Notes: generated by a model from the letters alone, not told the origin. DNA of 34,829 nt from Comamonadaceae bacterium (GCA_003599455.1 QZKF01000035.1:1-34829); one strand, 5' to 3'. Shown: positions 26,795 to 34,730, counted from the stretch's first letter. Translations and numbers: made by a program.

Positions 26795-28438
26795 TCAGGC
26801 GGCCAGCATCTCGCGGGCGTGGGCCAGCGAGATCTCGGACTGCTCGCCGCCACCGAGCATGCGCGCGAGTTCGCGCACGCGGGCGTCCTCGGCGATTGGT
26901 TCGACGGTGCTCAGCGTCTGCCGGCCCACGGCCTGCTTGCTCACCAGCAGGTGGTGGTCGGCGCACGCGGCGACCTGGGGCAGGTGGGTCACGGCCAGCA
27001 CCTGGCGGTCCCTGCCGAGCTGGCGCAGCAACTGCCCCACTGTGTGCGCCACCGCGCCGCCGATGCCCGAGTCGACTTCGTCGAAGATCAGCGTGGGCGC
27101 CTGGCCCAGGCGGCTGGTGACGACGGAAATGGCCAGCGCAATGCGCGAGAGCTCACCACCGGAGGCGACCTTGCCGACCGGTTTGGGTGTGGTGCCGGCG
27201 TGGCCCGCCACGCGGAACTCGACCTGCTCCGCACCGTGTGCCTGGGGTTCTTCCAGGCGCAGCAGGGCCACCTCGAACACACCGCCCTGCATGCCGAGCG
27301 TCTGCATGGTGGTGGTGACCGCTTTGGAGAGTTTCGGTGCGGCTTTCTGGCGTTCCTTGGTGATGACCTGCAGCGCGGTGGTGAAGGTCTTCCAGTCGGC
27401 GCGTTCGGCCCGCTGCAGGGCGTCGAGGTCCAGCGCCTGGTCGACCTGCGCCAGTTCGGCCTTCCATTGCGCATGCACCTCGGCCAGCTCCTCGGGCGTG
27501 CGGCGGTAGCGCCGTGCCAGCGACACCCAGAGGGAGAGGCGTTGGTCCAGCGCTTCCAGGCTGGCCGGGTCCTGGTCGGTGTGGCGGGCGTACTGGTGCA
27601 GGCTGTGCACGGTGTCCTGCACCTGGGCCAGCGCGGCTTCGAGGGCCTCGATGGCGCTGCCGAACTGCGGCTCGATGTGCGCCTGGGCCTGCAACGCCGC
27701 GAGCGCCCGGTGGATCAGCGTGGCCGCGTTGGCCTCGTCCTCGTCGAGTGCGGTCGCGGCGAGTTGCGCCGCGTCCAGCAGCGACTGTGCATTGGCGAGC
27801 CGGCCGTGCTGGGCGTTGAGTTCTTCCCACTCGCCGGGCTGGGGTGCGAGCTTGTCGAGCTCGGCGATCTGCCACGACAGGCGCTCGCTTTCCTGCTGCA
27901 GCGTGTTCTGTTTCTCGGTGGCCGCATCGAGCGCCTTGCGCCGCTGGCGCCACTGGGCCCAGGCCTGCGTGGCGGGCGCGGTGTCGATGCCGGCGTAGGC
28001 GTCGAGCAGGTCGCGCACCGCGTCGGCGCGCGTGAGGCTCTGCCAGGCGTGCTGCCCGTGGATGTCGACCAGGCCGTCGGCCAACGCCTTGAGTTGCGCC
28101 ACCGTGGCCGCACTGCCGTTGATCCAGGCGCGGCTGCGGCCGTCGGTGTCCACGGTGCGGCGCAGCAGCAGGCCGTCTTCCACCGGGAATCCCTGCTCTT
28201 CCAGCCAGGGCGCGAGCGAGGTGGGGGCATCGAATTCGGCCGCGATGTCGCAGCGCGCCGCACCTTCGCGCACCACGCCACTTTCGGCCCGGGCACCGAG
28301 CGCAAGCTGCAGTGCGTCGATCAGGATGGACTTGCCGGCGCCGGTCTCGCCGGTGAGCACGCCGAACCCCTGGTCGAGTTCCAGGTCCAGGGACTGCACG
28401 ATGACGAAGTCGCGCAAGACGATGCGTCTGAGGCTCAT
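26795..28438 (-). CDS. recN: DNA repair protein RecN
   Basis: A 547-residue SMC-like ATPase that holds DNA together during double-strand break repair. Walker A is [16 protein letters not shown] near residue 30, the Q-loop region [10 protein letters not shown] near 135, and the signature [13 protein letters not shown] near 425 followed by Walker [14 protein letters not shown]. Long helical segments rich in Ala, Gln, Leu and Glu between residues 160 and 360 form the short coiled coil. The ATG of [11 protein letters not shown] was chosen as the universal RecN beginning; the upstream extension of the frame is not family-like. It follows nadK by 55 bases. Confidence 0.97.
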   Translation of the reverse strand: MSLRRIVLRDFVIVQSLDLELDQGFGVLTGETGAGKSILIDALQLALGARAESGVVREGAARCDIAAEFDAPTSLAPWLEEQGFPVEDGLLLRRTVDTDGRSRAWINGSAATVAQLKALADGLVDIHGQHAWQSLTRADAVRDLLDAYAGIDTAPATQAWAQWRQRRKALDAATEKQNTLQQESERLSWQIAELDKLAPQPGEWEELNAQHGRLANAQSLLDAAQLAATALDEDEANAATLIHRALAALQAQAHIEPQFGSAIEALEAALAQVQDTVHSLHQYARHTDQDPASLEALDQRLSLWVSLARRYRRTPEELAEVHAQWKAELAQVDQALDLDALQRAERADWKTFTTALQVITKERQKAAPKLSKAVTTTMQTLGMQGGVFEVALLRLEEPQAHGAEQVEFRVAGHAGTTPKPVGKVASGGELSRIALAISVVTSRLGQAPTLIFDEVDSGIGGAVAHTVGQLLRQLGRDRQVLAVTHLPQVAACADHHLLVSKQAVGRQTLSTVEPIAEDARVRELARMLGGGEQSEISLAHAREMLAA

Positions 28439-28493
28439 GGATGTGGGCGTTGCTGCGGGTGGGGAGGGGACAGGCCGTATTCTGACCGGGCTT

Positions 28494-29411
28494 TCAGGCC
28501 CCTTCGTTCCAGTGCAGTTTCTTGCGCAGCGTGTCGAAGTAGCTCCAGCCCACCGGGTGCAGCAGGCGCAGGGCATGTTCGGAGCGGCGCACGACGATGC
28601 GGTCACCGTGCAGCAGGCTGGTGAGCGACTGCATGTCGAAATTGGCGCTGGCGTCGCGGCCCGAGACGATCTCGACCGCGATCTCGCTGTGCGCGGGGAT
28701 CACCACCGGCCGGTTGGACAGCGTGTGGGGCGCGATCGGCACCATCACCCAGCCGCCGATGCCCGGGTGCAGCAGCGGGCCGCCAGCCGACAGGGCATAG
28801 GCGGTGGATCCGGTGGGTGAAGCAATGATCAGGCCGTCGGCGCGCTGGTTGGCCACGAAATGGCCATCGACTTCGACCCGCAGCTCGATCATGCTGGCCA
28901 CGCCGCCCCGGTTGACCACCACGTCGTTGAGCGCCGTGGCCTCGAACACGCAGCGCCCGTCGCGCCAGACCGTGGCCGCCATCAGGGCGCGCGCATCCTC
29001 TTCGTAGGCTCCACGCAGGATGGGGCGCAGCTTCTCGCGGTAGCTGTCGAAAGGGATGTCGGTGATGAAGCCCAGGCGTCCCTGGTTGATGCCCACCAGC
29101 GGCACGCCGTAGCGCGCCAGCTGGCGGCCAATGCCGAGCATGGTGCCGTCGCCACCGACCACCAGCGCGAGGTCGCAGGCCTTGCCCATGGCCGGCACGT
29201 CCAGCGCGGGGTACTGCAGCAGGCCGGTGTTGGCGGCGGTCTCCTTCTCCAGCGACACGTCGCAGCCTTCGCCGTGCAGGAAGTTCGCGATCTCGTCCAC
29301 CGCGTTGCGCGCCCCGGGTGCGTGGTACTTGCCCACGATGGCGACATGCGAAAAACGCAGGGGCCGGTCCCATCGGGAGGGCGCGGACCGGGTGTCGGGG
29401 GGCAGGCTCAT
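28494..29411 (-). CDS. nadK: NAD kinase
   Basis: A 305-residue enzyme that makes NADP+ from NAD+ and ATP. The family motifs are [13 protein letters not shown] near residue 75 (GGDG, catalytic Asp), [13 protein letters not shown] near 100, [10 protein letters not shown] near 155 and [25 protein letters not shown] near 185-205. The start is the ATG of MSLPPDTRS; an upstream ATG in the same frame adds 14 residues without similarity. It leads the leftward nadK-recN-rapZ group and is divergent from hrcA, a common betaproteobacterial arrangement. Confidence 0.97.
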   Translation of the reverse strand: MSLPPDTRSAPSRWDRPLRFSHVAIVGKYHAPGARNAVDEIANFLHGEGCDVSLEKETAANTGLLQYPALDVPAMGKACDLALVVGGDGTMLGIGRQLARYGVPLVGINQGRLGFITDIPFDSYREKLRPILRGAYEEDARALMAATVWRDGRCVFEATALNDVVVNRGGVASMIELRVEVDGHFVANQRADGLIIASPTGSTAYALSAGGPLLHPGIGGWVMVPIAPHTLSNRPVVIPAHSEIAVEIVSGRDASANFDMQSLTSLLHGDRIVVRRSEHALRLLHPVGWSYFDTLRKKLHWNEGA

Positions 29412-29433
29412 GCGGAAATTACAACACAGCTTC

Positions 29434-29454
29434 TTTGTGGTGGTTTGCCACAAA
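29434..29454. promoter_or_regulatory. Perfect 7-bp inverted repeat between nadK and hrcA
   Basis: TTTGTGG-TGGTTTG-CCACAAA lies in the 94-base gap between the divergent starts, 23 bases from nadK and about 52 from hrcA. It does not match CIRCE (TTAGCACTC-N9-GAGTGCTAA), so it is not an obvious HrcA site. It could be an operator for either gene. Confidence 0.3.
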
Positions 29455-29505
29455 ACCCTTGCTGCAAAGCGGTGTGCACAGGCTGTCCTTCCTTAGAATG
29501 AAGCC

Positions 29506-30525
29506 ATGTTGGATGACCGCGCCAAGCTGCTGCTCAAAGCCCTCGTCGAGCGATACATCGCCGACGGCCAGCCCGTGGGTTCGCGTACCCTGGCCAAGGC
29601 GGCGGGCATGGAGCTGTCACCCGCGACGATCCGCAACGTGATGAGCGACCTTGAGGAACTCGGGCTGATCGCCAGCCCGCACACCTCGGCCGGACGCATT
29701 CCCACCGCGCGCGGGTACCGCCTGTTTGTCGACACCATGCTCACGGTGCGGCGCGAGGGACTGTCGCCGGTCAGCGAGATGACGGCACCGGGCCTCGAAG
29801 GCGGCCAGCCGCACCGCGTGATCAGCAACGCCGCGCAGATGCTGTCCAACCTGTCGCAGTTCGTGGGCGTGGTCATGGCGCCGCGCCGCGCCTCGGTGTT
29901 CCGCCACATCGAGTTCCTCAGCCTGTCCGATCGCCGGGTGCTGGTGATCATCGTCTCGCCCGAGGGCGACGTGCAGAACCGCATCATCCACACCCAGGTC
30001 AACTTCACGCAGTCGCAACTGCTCGAGGCGGCCAATTTCCTCAACGCCCATTACTCGGGTCTCACCATGGAAGCGGTGCGCGAGCGGCTCAAGACCGAGG
30101 TCGATGCGCTGCGCGGCGAGATCGCCGACCTCATGAAGGCCGCTGTCGACATCGGGGCCGAAGCCAGCGAGGCACAGGACGAGGTGGTGGTGTCGGGCGA
30201 GCGCAACCTGCTGTCGGTCAGCGAGTTTTCCAGCGACATGGGCAACCTGCGCCGCATGTTCGACCTGTTCGAACAGAAGACCCAGCTGATCCGCCTGCTC
30301 GACGTGTCGGCCCAGGCCGACGGCGTGCGCATCTACATCGGCGGCGAAAGCCAGGTCGTGCCCTATGAAGACCTCTCGGTGGTCACAGCGCCCTACGAGG
30401 TGGACGGCCAGGTGGTGGGCACGCTGGGCGTGATCGGCCCGCAGCGCATGTCCTACGAGCGCATGATCCAGATCGTCGACGTGACGGCCAAGCTGGTGGG
30501 CAACGCACTGAGCCACCACAAGTGA
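29506..30525 (+). CDS. hrcA: Heat-inducible transcription repressor HrcA
   Basis: A 339-residue repressor of chaperone genes (groESL, dnaK) through CIRCE operators, with activity kept up by GroEL. The N-terminal winged helix is clear: [24 protein letters not shown], then [40 protein letters not shown] (residues 36-75). The C-terminal GAF-like part ends with [27 protein letters not shown]. The chaperone genes are not in this window, and no CIRCE element was seen next to hrcA. Confidence 0.97.
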   Translation: MLDDRAKLLLKALVERYIADGQPVGSRTLAKAAGMELSPATIRNVMSDLEELGLIASPHTSAGRIPTARGYRLFVDTMLTVRREGLSPVSEMTAPGLEGGQPHRVISNAAQMLSNLSQFVGVVMAPRRASVFRHIEFLSLSDRRVLVIIVSPEGDVQNRIIHTQVNFTQSQLLEAANFLNAHYSGLTMEAVRERLKTEVDALRGEIADLMKAAVDIGAEASEAQDEVVVSGERNLLSVSEFSSDMGNLRRMFDLFEQKTQLIRLLDVSAQADGVRIYIGGESQVVPYEDLSVVTAPYEVDGQVVGTLGVIGPQRMSYERMIQIVDVTAKLVGNALSHHK

Positions 30526-30545
30526 GGCTTGCGGTGACCGGCCTC

Positions 30546-30551
30546 TACAAT
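30546..30551 (+). promoter_or_regulatory. Possible -10 box for the CAT tRNA
   Basis: CTACAATCC gives TACAAT, one base from the TATAAT consensus, 13 bases upstream of the tRNA start. No good -35 hexamer stands at normal distance; TTGCGG is too close. The equivalent TACAAT precedes the next tRNA. Confidence 0.35.
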
Positions 30552-30564
30552 CCTTCGGGTAGCC

Positions 30565-30641
30565 GGGCCGTTAGCTCAGTTGGTTAGAGCAGAGGACTCA
30601 TAATCCTTTGGTCGTTGGTTCAAGTCCAACACGGCCTACCA
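30565..30641 (+). tRNA. tRNA with CAT anticodon (elongator Met or Ile2)
   Basis: A 77-base cloverleaf with encoded CCA. The acceptor GGGCCGT pairs with ACGGCCT (first pair G-U), A73, then CCA. The D arm is GCTC...GAGC, the anticodon arm AGGA-CTCATAA-TCCT with CAT, and the T arm GTTGG-TTCAAGT-CCAAC. It is not the initiator, which lacks the first pair and has three G-C pairs in the anticodon stem. C4-G69 and C5-G68 and the overall wording resemble E. coli tRNA-Ile2, whose C34 becomes lysidine, so Ile2 is a real alternative to Met. Confidence 0.93.
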
Positions 30642-30653
30642 AAAAAATCCTGC

Positions 30654-30659
30654 TACAAT
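30654..30659 (+). promoter_or_regulatory. Possible -10 box for tRNA-Arg
   Basis: GCTACAATGC gives TACAAT 10 bases before tRNA-Arg. It lies in the 28-base spacer between the two tRNAs, so tRNA-Arg may be started separately as well as read through. Confidence 0.35.
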
Positions 30660-30669
30660 GCGTGGCTTC

Positions 30670-30746
30670 GCGGCTGTAGCTCAGTTGGATAGAGTACTTG
30701 GCTACGAACCAAGGGGTCGTGGGTTCAATTCCTGCCAGCCGCACCA
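30670..30746 (+). tRNA. tRNA-Arg (anticodon ACG), island attachment gene
   Basis: A 77-base cloverleaf with encoded CCA. The acceptor GCGGCTG pairs with CAGCCGC, followed by A73 and CCA. The anticodon arm is CTTGG-CTACGAA-CCAAG, giving ACG. The T arm is GTGGG-TTCAATT-CCTGC. The integrase gene begins its 3' end about 100 bases away and points toward the tRNA, the usual layout when the tRNA 3' end is the attachment site. Confidence 0.97.
30725..30746 (+). other. Probable left attachment site core within tRNA-Arg 3' end
   Basis: Tyrosine recombinases of this kind use the T arm and acceptor end of a tRNA gene as the crossover region, and the element restores an intact tRNA. The exact core cannot be defined because the matching copy at the other end is not in the window; no second copy of this segment was seen up to 34829. 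Confidence 0.4.
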
Positions 30747-30763
30747 GAACATCGTTCTAGATC

Positions 30764-30797
30764 AACGGGTTAGCTCCAAAAGGGCTAACCCGTTTTT
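30764..30797 (+). terminator. Intrinsic terminator after the two tRNAs
   Basis: AACGGGTTAGC pairs perfectly with GCTAACCCGTT (11 bp) around a loop of 9 bases, and TTTTTCTTT follows. It ends the hrcA/tRNA transcript and faces the island. Confidence 0.9.
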
Positions 30798-30803
30798 CTT
30801 TGC

Positions 30804-30823
30804 TGCGGGACTTTTGCGGGACT
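30804..30823. repeat. Tandem 9-bp repeat TGCGGGACT, candidate integrase arm sites
   Basis: TGCGGGACT occurs at 30804-30812 and again at 30815-30823, one helical turn apart, between the tRNA terminator and the end of the integrase gene. Short direct repeats at this place are typical binding sites for the N-terminal arm-binding domain of phage-type integrases. Confidence 0.45.
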
Positions 30824-30849
30824 CGGGATTGATCATCAGCATACGAGGC

Positions 30850-31974
30850 TCAAGTCCGTGTGCCAGCTTTCCGCAGCGCGTGCTCCGCTTTTAGCGCCTG
30901 GAGGCTCTTGTTCCAGCCGTTGGTCGGGTGTGTGATTTTCTCAAGAGCTTCGTGAATCTCTCGGATCTGGGCCATGGAGTAGTGGTCCGTAACGGAGCGA
31001 TTGCTGTGCCACAGGACGTCCCGCCGGGTCGACTCACTGACGCCAGCCTCACGCAGTCGCATGCCCACCGTATGGCGAAGGTCGTGGACATGCAGATCGC
31101 CCAGACCAGCCCTTGCGCGCGCAGCTTGCCACGCGCTGTTGTTCATGGCCTTAATTGGTCCCAGTTCACGGTGGCGCCAAGACATCGCAAAAACGTGGGT
31201 TGGGTGATGCCCCCGCGCTTCCTCAATCACGGCCTGGGAAATGCTGTTGCACACCACCAGCTTTGAAGTGCGGCGCCCCTTGACGTTTTCTGGCGGGGTC
31301 TCGAAAACAGAGATGTTGAGCTCCGGCACTGGGATCTCCCAAGCCCATTGGAGATTGCAAACCACATCATCTCGCACGCCACTGTGCAGGGTAAACAGCG
31401 CCATTTCGTGAAGATGCTTCGGCAACTCCTTCAGTAAAAGCGCCTGCTCGTCCCAAGTGATCGGCCGTGGCGGGCGCTGATGGCCTGTCAAAGGCAACAT
31501 GGTGATCAGCGGGGCAGAGACCAGCCAAGGCTTGCCCGAATCGGGATCGCGCCATGTTCCCGCTGCCAGATTGAGGACTCGACGCACCGCGCCCAAGCTC
31601 AAATTGATCGTTTTGTGTGAGATCTTTGCCTCGCGTCGAGCATCAATGAAAGGCCGCAGTGTTCCTGAGTGAACTTGCTCAAGCAGAAGGTCGCCAATGT
31701 AGGGCATCACGGCCTTCAGGTGATAGCCAGACGACTCCACTGACGCCATATGCGCATTCTCTTCAATGTAGCGCCCAGCAGCTTGGTCGAAGGTGATCTG
31801 GGGGGTGGCGCCATGGACACGCGTCTGCCGTAGTGCTTCTAGTTCCCGGGTGAGCCACGCTTCTGCGTCTTCATATGATCCAAAGCTTTGGTAAAACCGA
31901 ACGTTTTCAACGCGTTTGTCGACGACCCAGCTACCGTTTTGCCGTTTGTAGATGCCGGTTGATTTTTTCCCCAT
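30850..31974 (-). CDS. Tyrosine recombinase/integrase of the genomic island
   Basis: A 374-residue site-specific recombinase. The N-terminus MGKKSTGIYKRQNGSWVVDK is an arm-binding type domain, the core-binding SAM-like domain spans about 60-165, and the catalytic domain 170-345. All catalytic positions are visible: Arg in LHSGVRDDVV, Lys in VKGRRTSKLVV, HDLRH (HxxR), His in VLWHSNRS and the Tyr nucleophile in VTDHYS. It should be active. The gene points toward tRNA-Arg and its stop is about 100 bases from the tRNA 3' end, so this gene marks the left end of an integrated element. Its start lies inside the preceding small gene in another frame. Confidence 0.94.
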   Translation of the reverse strand: MGKKSTGIYKRQNGSWVVDKRVENVRFYQSFGSYEDAEAWLTRELEALRQTRVHGATPQITFDQAAGRYIEENAHMASVESSGYHLKAVMPYIGDLLLEQVHSGTLRPFIDARREAKISHKTINLSLGAVRRVLNLAAGTWRDPDSGKPWLVSAPLITMLPLTGHQRPPRPITWDEQALLLKELPKHLHEMALFTLHSGVRDDVVCNLQWAWEIPVPELNISVFETPPENVKGRRTSKLVVCNSISQAVIEEARGHHPTHVFAMSWRHRELGPIKAMNNSAWQAARARAGLGDLHVHDLRHTVGMRLREAGVSESTRRDVLWHSNRSVTDHYSMAQIREIHEALEKITHPTNGWNKSLQALKAEHALRKAGTRT

Positions 31975-32243
31975 GGTGTTTCACTCGTGTTTACTGGTTT
32001 TGTCTGCATGTCGTCGGCCCGAGCGCTCTCGGTGCCTGATTTGTCGAACATCTCGTATGCGATCGCTTTCACTTCTTCGCAAAGGAACAGGAGCGAAGTG
32101 CCTTGCTTTGTTGTTCTCAAGCGCGGCCTGATGTGCGTGTCGAAGTAGTTTGGCTTGACGCAAAGTGCTTGAATGGCGTTCTGGCGGTTCATGCAGTACC
32201 GAGGGAGCTCATCGTCGAAGTCGGGTCGTGGTTTTTCTTTCAT
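31839..32243 (-). CDS. Small DNA-binding protein, probable excisionase/accessory factor
   Basis: A 134-residue protein upstream of the integrase. The segment MNRQNAIQALCVKPNYFDTHIRPRLRTTKQGTSLLFLCEEVKAIAYEMF (residues 18-66) looks like a winged-helix DNA-binding module of the kind that reads Q/E-AI..LGV....FDT.IRP.L and is regularly found next to integrases. The remainder is polar and low-complexity (Ser, Thr, Lys, Asn). The gene overlaps the integrase by 136 bases in a different frame, so the C-terminal 45 codons are shared sequence and may be unconstrained. Role as excisionase or regulator is inferred from position and fold only. Confidence 0.6.
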   Translation of the reverse strand: MKEKPRPDFDDELPRYCMNRQNAIQALCVKPNYFDTHIRPRLRTTKQGTSLLFLCEEVKAIAYEMFDKSGTESARADDMQTKPVNTSETPWGKNQPASTNGKTVAGSSTNALKTFGFTKALDHMKTQKRGSPGN

Positions 32244-32372
32244 GTGTGGTTCTCTCTGATCAAGATTTCATAGGTCAGTAACTTGTCAAGAGCACGGCAG
32301 TACGCAAGCGCCTCAGTGAGGCAAAGCCGAGCCTGGGCGCAGACAACTTGCCCAAATGATGAAAAGGAAAAA

Positions 32373-32468
32373 ATGAAGAGCCCGCTTTGCGAAGAGCGGA
32401 ACGGAAAATGCCTGTGTGGCCTGCGCAGAAGGCGGCCGGTGCGAAGCTGGCGCGTGAATGGCTGCTAG
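32373..32468 (+). CDS. Possible 31-residue Cys/Arg-rich peptide
   Basis: An ATG with AAGGA five bases upstream opens a 31-codon frame with four Cys (6, 13, 15, 31) and a run of Arg in the centre (GLRRRRPVRSW). Nothing is recognised. The good ribosome site is the only support; the same bases contain a hairpin (CCGCT...AGCGG), so it could equally be part of a structured RNA or chance. Confidence 0.2.
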   Translation: MKSPLCEERNGKCLCGLRRRRPVRSWRVNGC

Positions 32469-32478
32469 CTCGCGATGA

Positions 32479-32517
32479 TTGAAGGATTTCGCCTTCACGC
32501 ACTTGCGTGCGCTGACC
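32479..32517 (+). repeat. Double-hairpin repeat, copy A
   Basis: TTGAAGG-ATTTCG-CCTTC forms a first stem, directly followed by TCA-CGCAC-TTGC-GTGCG-C-TGA as a second. The same two-stem design recurs at 32632-32674 with a compensated base pair (C:G here, T:A there) in the second stem. Confidence 0.5.
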
Positions 32518-32601
32518 CGGGTATCTAGGTCAGATCTGAATCAATCAGACAACCATGACCAGTCTTTTCATTCGAGACTCATCACATCGCTGATCTATGC
32601 A

Positions 32602-32629
32602 GAGTTCACTCGTAAAAACGGTGAACTCA
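32602..32629 (+). repeat. Strong hairpin between the two double-hairpin copies
   Basis: GAGTTCAC and GTGAACTC form an 8-bp stem; a single bulged T and a further 3-bp stem CGT-AAAA-ACG close it. It ends three bases before copy B. Confidence 0.55.
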
Positions 32630-32631
32630 AG

Positions 32632-32674
32632 TTGAAGGAAGGCATGTGCCTTCACGTACTCTCGTACGGTGACT
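32632..32674 (+). repeat. Double-hairpin repeat, copy B
   Basis: GAAGGC-ATGT-GCCTTC is followed by TCA-CGTAC-TCTC-GTACG-G-TGA. Compared with copy A the loops differ but the stems are kept, which argues for selection on structure. A further stem, CTGGTC...GACCAG, lies just beyond. Confidence 0.5.
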
Positions 32675-32895
32675 GGAAATGTATTGGGTAGACCGAACCT
32701 GGTCAATCGATCCCGACCAGTCCCGCGCGCTGACCCTTGTCACCGACGACTGAAAGCTGCTCTGAAGAACACCACACGCGCTGAATAACCGACTTCAGTG
32801 AGATGCTATGTCCTGCATCTGTTCCAAGATTCCATGAGAACAATGCTTTCTAGAGAGATCAGCACCAACGTGTGCCCCAGCGTGGTCCCCGATGG

Positions 32896-33720
32896 CTAGC
32901 CCAAACTGCTCCAGGCAGGGCGGTCGGATTCTGGCGATGTGGACGTAATGGCGAAACGAGAGGCGGCCTCCTTCAGAAGATAGCTTTTGCCCTAGAACTC
33001 CAGCATCACTCAGCGGTGTATGAGCCGGCCCAAGATGGTGGTGGCCATAGTGGCGTCGTCCAGGTATTCGCCCCAGTCCTGCACAACGCGGTTGGAGGTG
33101 ATAACGATGGAGCGGCGCAGCTTGTAGCGCTGGTGCACGATGCCCGGAAGCAACGCGGCGCTCACATCGGCGAAGCGTCGGCCAGGAACAGGTCGTCCAG
33201 CACCAGCAGGTCTGGCTCTATCCTGCATGTCAGTTGCTCGGCAGTGCTGGCTAGCCCGTAGCGGGCGAACTCGGTGTCGGTCTCCACGTAACGCACGTCG
33301 TACTTCTGCAGCGTGGCCTAGTAGGCCACGGCCTTGGCCAAATGGCTCTTGCCGGCACCCGGTTTGCCGATGATTAGCGCGATGGCCCTCTCACCGATGA
33401 ACTTCAGGGCTTGCAGCTCGAAGCAGGCGCTGCGCGGCAGCTTCGGGTTGAATCGCCAGACGAAGTTCGCCAGCGAGGGCCGCTCATCCAGACCCGATCG
33501 CTTGAAGCGGCGCTTGGTCAGGCGAGCGCGCTGGCGGTCCAGCTCGCATTGCAGCATGGCCGCGAAGTAGCGCCAGGCCTGCTCGTGCAGCTTGGCCCAC
33601 ATCTCTTGGCCGGAATTTCAGACCACGAGGCGGAAGCTGCGCCGCGAGTAACGCAGCGTGGCCACGAACACGCGAGGTTTGCGCCAGCGCTCGGTGCCGG
33701 GTAGCCGGGTGGGCGCGCGC
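32896..33720 (-). pseudogene. IS21-family remnant: istA fragment fused to broken istB
   Basis: Reading leftward, the conceptual translation starts with an IstA-like piece (ERWRKPRVFVATLRYSRRSF, a TGA at 33618-33620, then MWAKLHEQAWRYF) and passes without a break in frame into IstB (RARLTKRRFKRS, then FNPKLPR and Walker A GKPGAGKSHLAKAVAY). A TAG at 33318-33320 interrupts it; IstB-like sequence continues (YDVRYVETDTEFARY, DLLVLDDLFLAD, stop at 33162-33164, change of frame, HQRYKLRRSIVITSNRVVQDWGEYL). More stops at 33010-33012 and 32992-32994 precede GKSYLLKEAASRF. The element lacks most of istA and cannot be active. Intact IstB is an AAA+ helper of the IstA transposase. Confidence 0.85.
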
Positions 33721-33916
33721 GCATCTGACGTTCACTCGTCCAGAATTTGTAGTTCGAAATGATGCATCTCTACTGAATCTAATCAACGGGGGTGCGTCAA
33801 CGGGGGGTGTTCCCCGTGAAAGGTGGGGGAGCGTGACGAGGGAACGGCATTACCGTTGAGGTGTCTCCGAGGGCCTAGGCTCTTTCACCCAACCCAACTG
33901 CACTGGAACAGATCAA

Positions 33917-34633
33917 ATGCAAGACGATATCCCGAAGAATCCCAAGCGACAGAAGGCCATGCGCAATCCGAAAGTTGAGAGCACCATAAGTGCATCAGTC
34001 CGAGAGTTGCTGGCAAACTCAATGTCAAGAAAATTAGTAACCGATTGCGAAGAACTAATTGGGAGGGTGGCAACAACTAACCCGGATGAGGCATTGTTAT
34101 GCGATCTGATGCTGATCTCTGGTCTTCGGCTTTCCGAGGCGCTGGACTTAAAGCCTCACGAATCGATCACGCCTGCGGGATTGCTTGTCCAGCGAGGAAC
34201 AAAAGATGGTCGCTCCCGCTTAATCCCTTATGCAAAGTTGCCTTCTACGGTGCACCGTCAACGTCAGGTCTACTCCCGGTGCTTGCAACATTCGGAGAAA
34301 GCTGCCGGCAATACTATGGGATATGAAGGCCTATCTAAAGATCAGAGCTATCGAAGGTTTGAGCGTGTACTCGCGACCCACCGTATTTCTAAAAGTTTGA
34401 TGCCGGTCACCTATCAAGACCTGCGCCGTGCGTATGCACACCTCATGTTTGAGGACTATATGGGTTACATGCAGCTTGCCAAAAACCAGAATGAGTTTGA
34501 ATCGATACGCGTAAACGCATTGGAGATGGAGGCGGCCATCAAGGCAGTGACGCAATCGCTGGGCTACAGTGCTCCAACCATCACGCTTGTTTGGGTTAAG
34601 TGGCTTCAAGGAAGCGGCGGCCTGAAGTTCTAG
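33917..34633 (+). CDS. Tyrosine-recombinase-fold protein lacking most catalytic residues
   Basis: A 238-residue protein, AT-richer than the core genes. From about residue 55 it has the catalytic-domain layout of integrases of the Integrase_1 type: LMLISGLRLSEALDLKPHE with Arg71, GTKDGRSRLIPY with Lys96, TYQDLRRAYAHLMFE around residues 165-178, and QSLGYSAPTITLVWVKWL near 213-230. Arg71, Lys96 and Arg170 are kept. The first His of HxxR is Gln167, the His of LGH is Tyr217, and the expected nucleophile Tyr is Trp226. The gene is otherwise intact, so it may serve as a DNA-binding or architectural protein rather than a recombinase. The N-terminal 50 residues are basic and unrecognised. The ATG was chosen as the first in frame. 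Confidence 0.7.
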   Translation: MQDDIPKNPKRQKAMRNPKVESTISASVRELLANSMSRKLVTDCEELIGRVATTNPDEALLCDLMLISGLRLSEALDLKPHESITPAGLLVQRGTKDGRSRLIPYAKLPSTVHRQRQVYSRCLQHSEKAAGNTMGYEGLSKDQSYRRFERVLATHRISKSLMPVTYQDLRRAYAHLMFEDYMGYMQLAKNQNEFESIRVNALEMEAAIKAVTQSLGYSAPTITLVWVKWLQGSGGLKF

Positions 34634-34730
34634 CAAACTGCGAGAATGCTTGCGGAAGGCAAGTACACTTGGAAGCTTCCCGAGCCATAGGATTGGGCGG
34701 GACTTCAGGGTGTTTGTGATTTTCAGCTAA

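Larger units (their letters stand above)
32244..32895. other. Non-coding, hairpin-rich island segment
   Basis: No convincing long gene is present here on either strand. From left to right it contains a TTGACA hexamer on the minus strand (32284-32289, no good -10 box), a 31-codon reading frame with a ribosome site (32373-32468) and a cluster of inverted repeats between 32479 and 32725. Beyond 32726 I see nothing recognisable up to the IS21 remnant. Confidence 0.6.

Noticed and set aside
32284..32289. TTGACA on the minus strand as promoter of the excisionase-integrase pair
   Set aside because: No -10-like hexamer at 16-18 bases downstream, so a promoter cannot be asserted.
32275..32502. Minus-strand 75- and 61-codon frames in the island gap
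   Set aside because: No ribosome site and no recognisable features; they overlap each other and the hairpin region.
33484..33786. 100-codon minus-strand frame across the IS21 remnant
   Set aside because: It is out of frame with the recognisable IstA/IstB sequence and encodes no motif.
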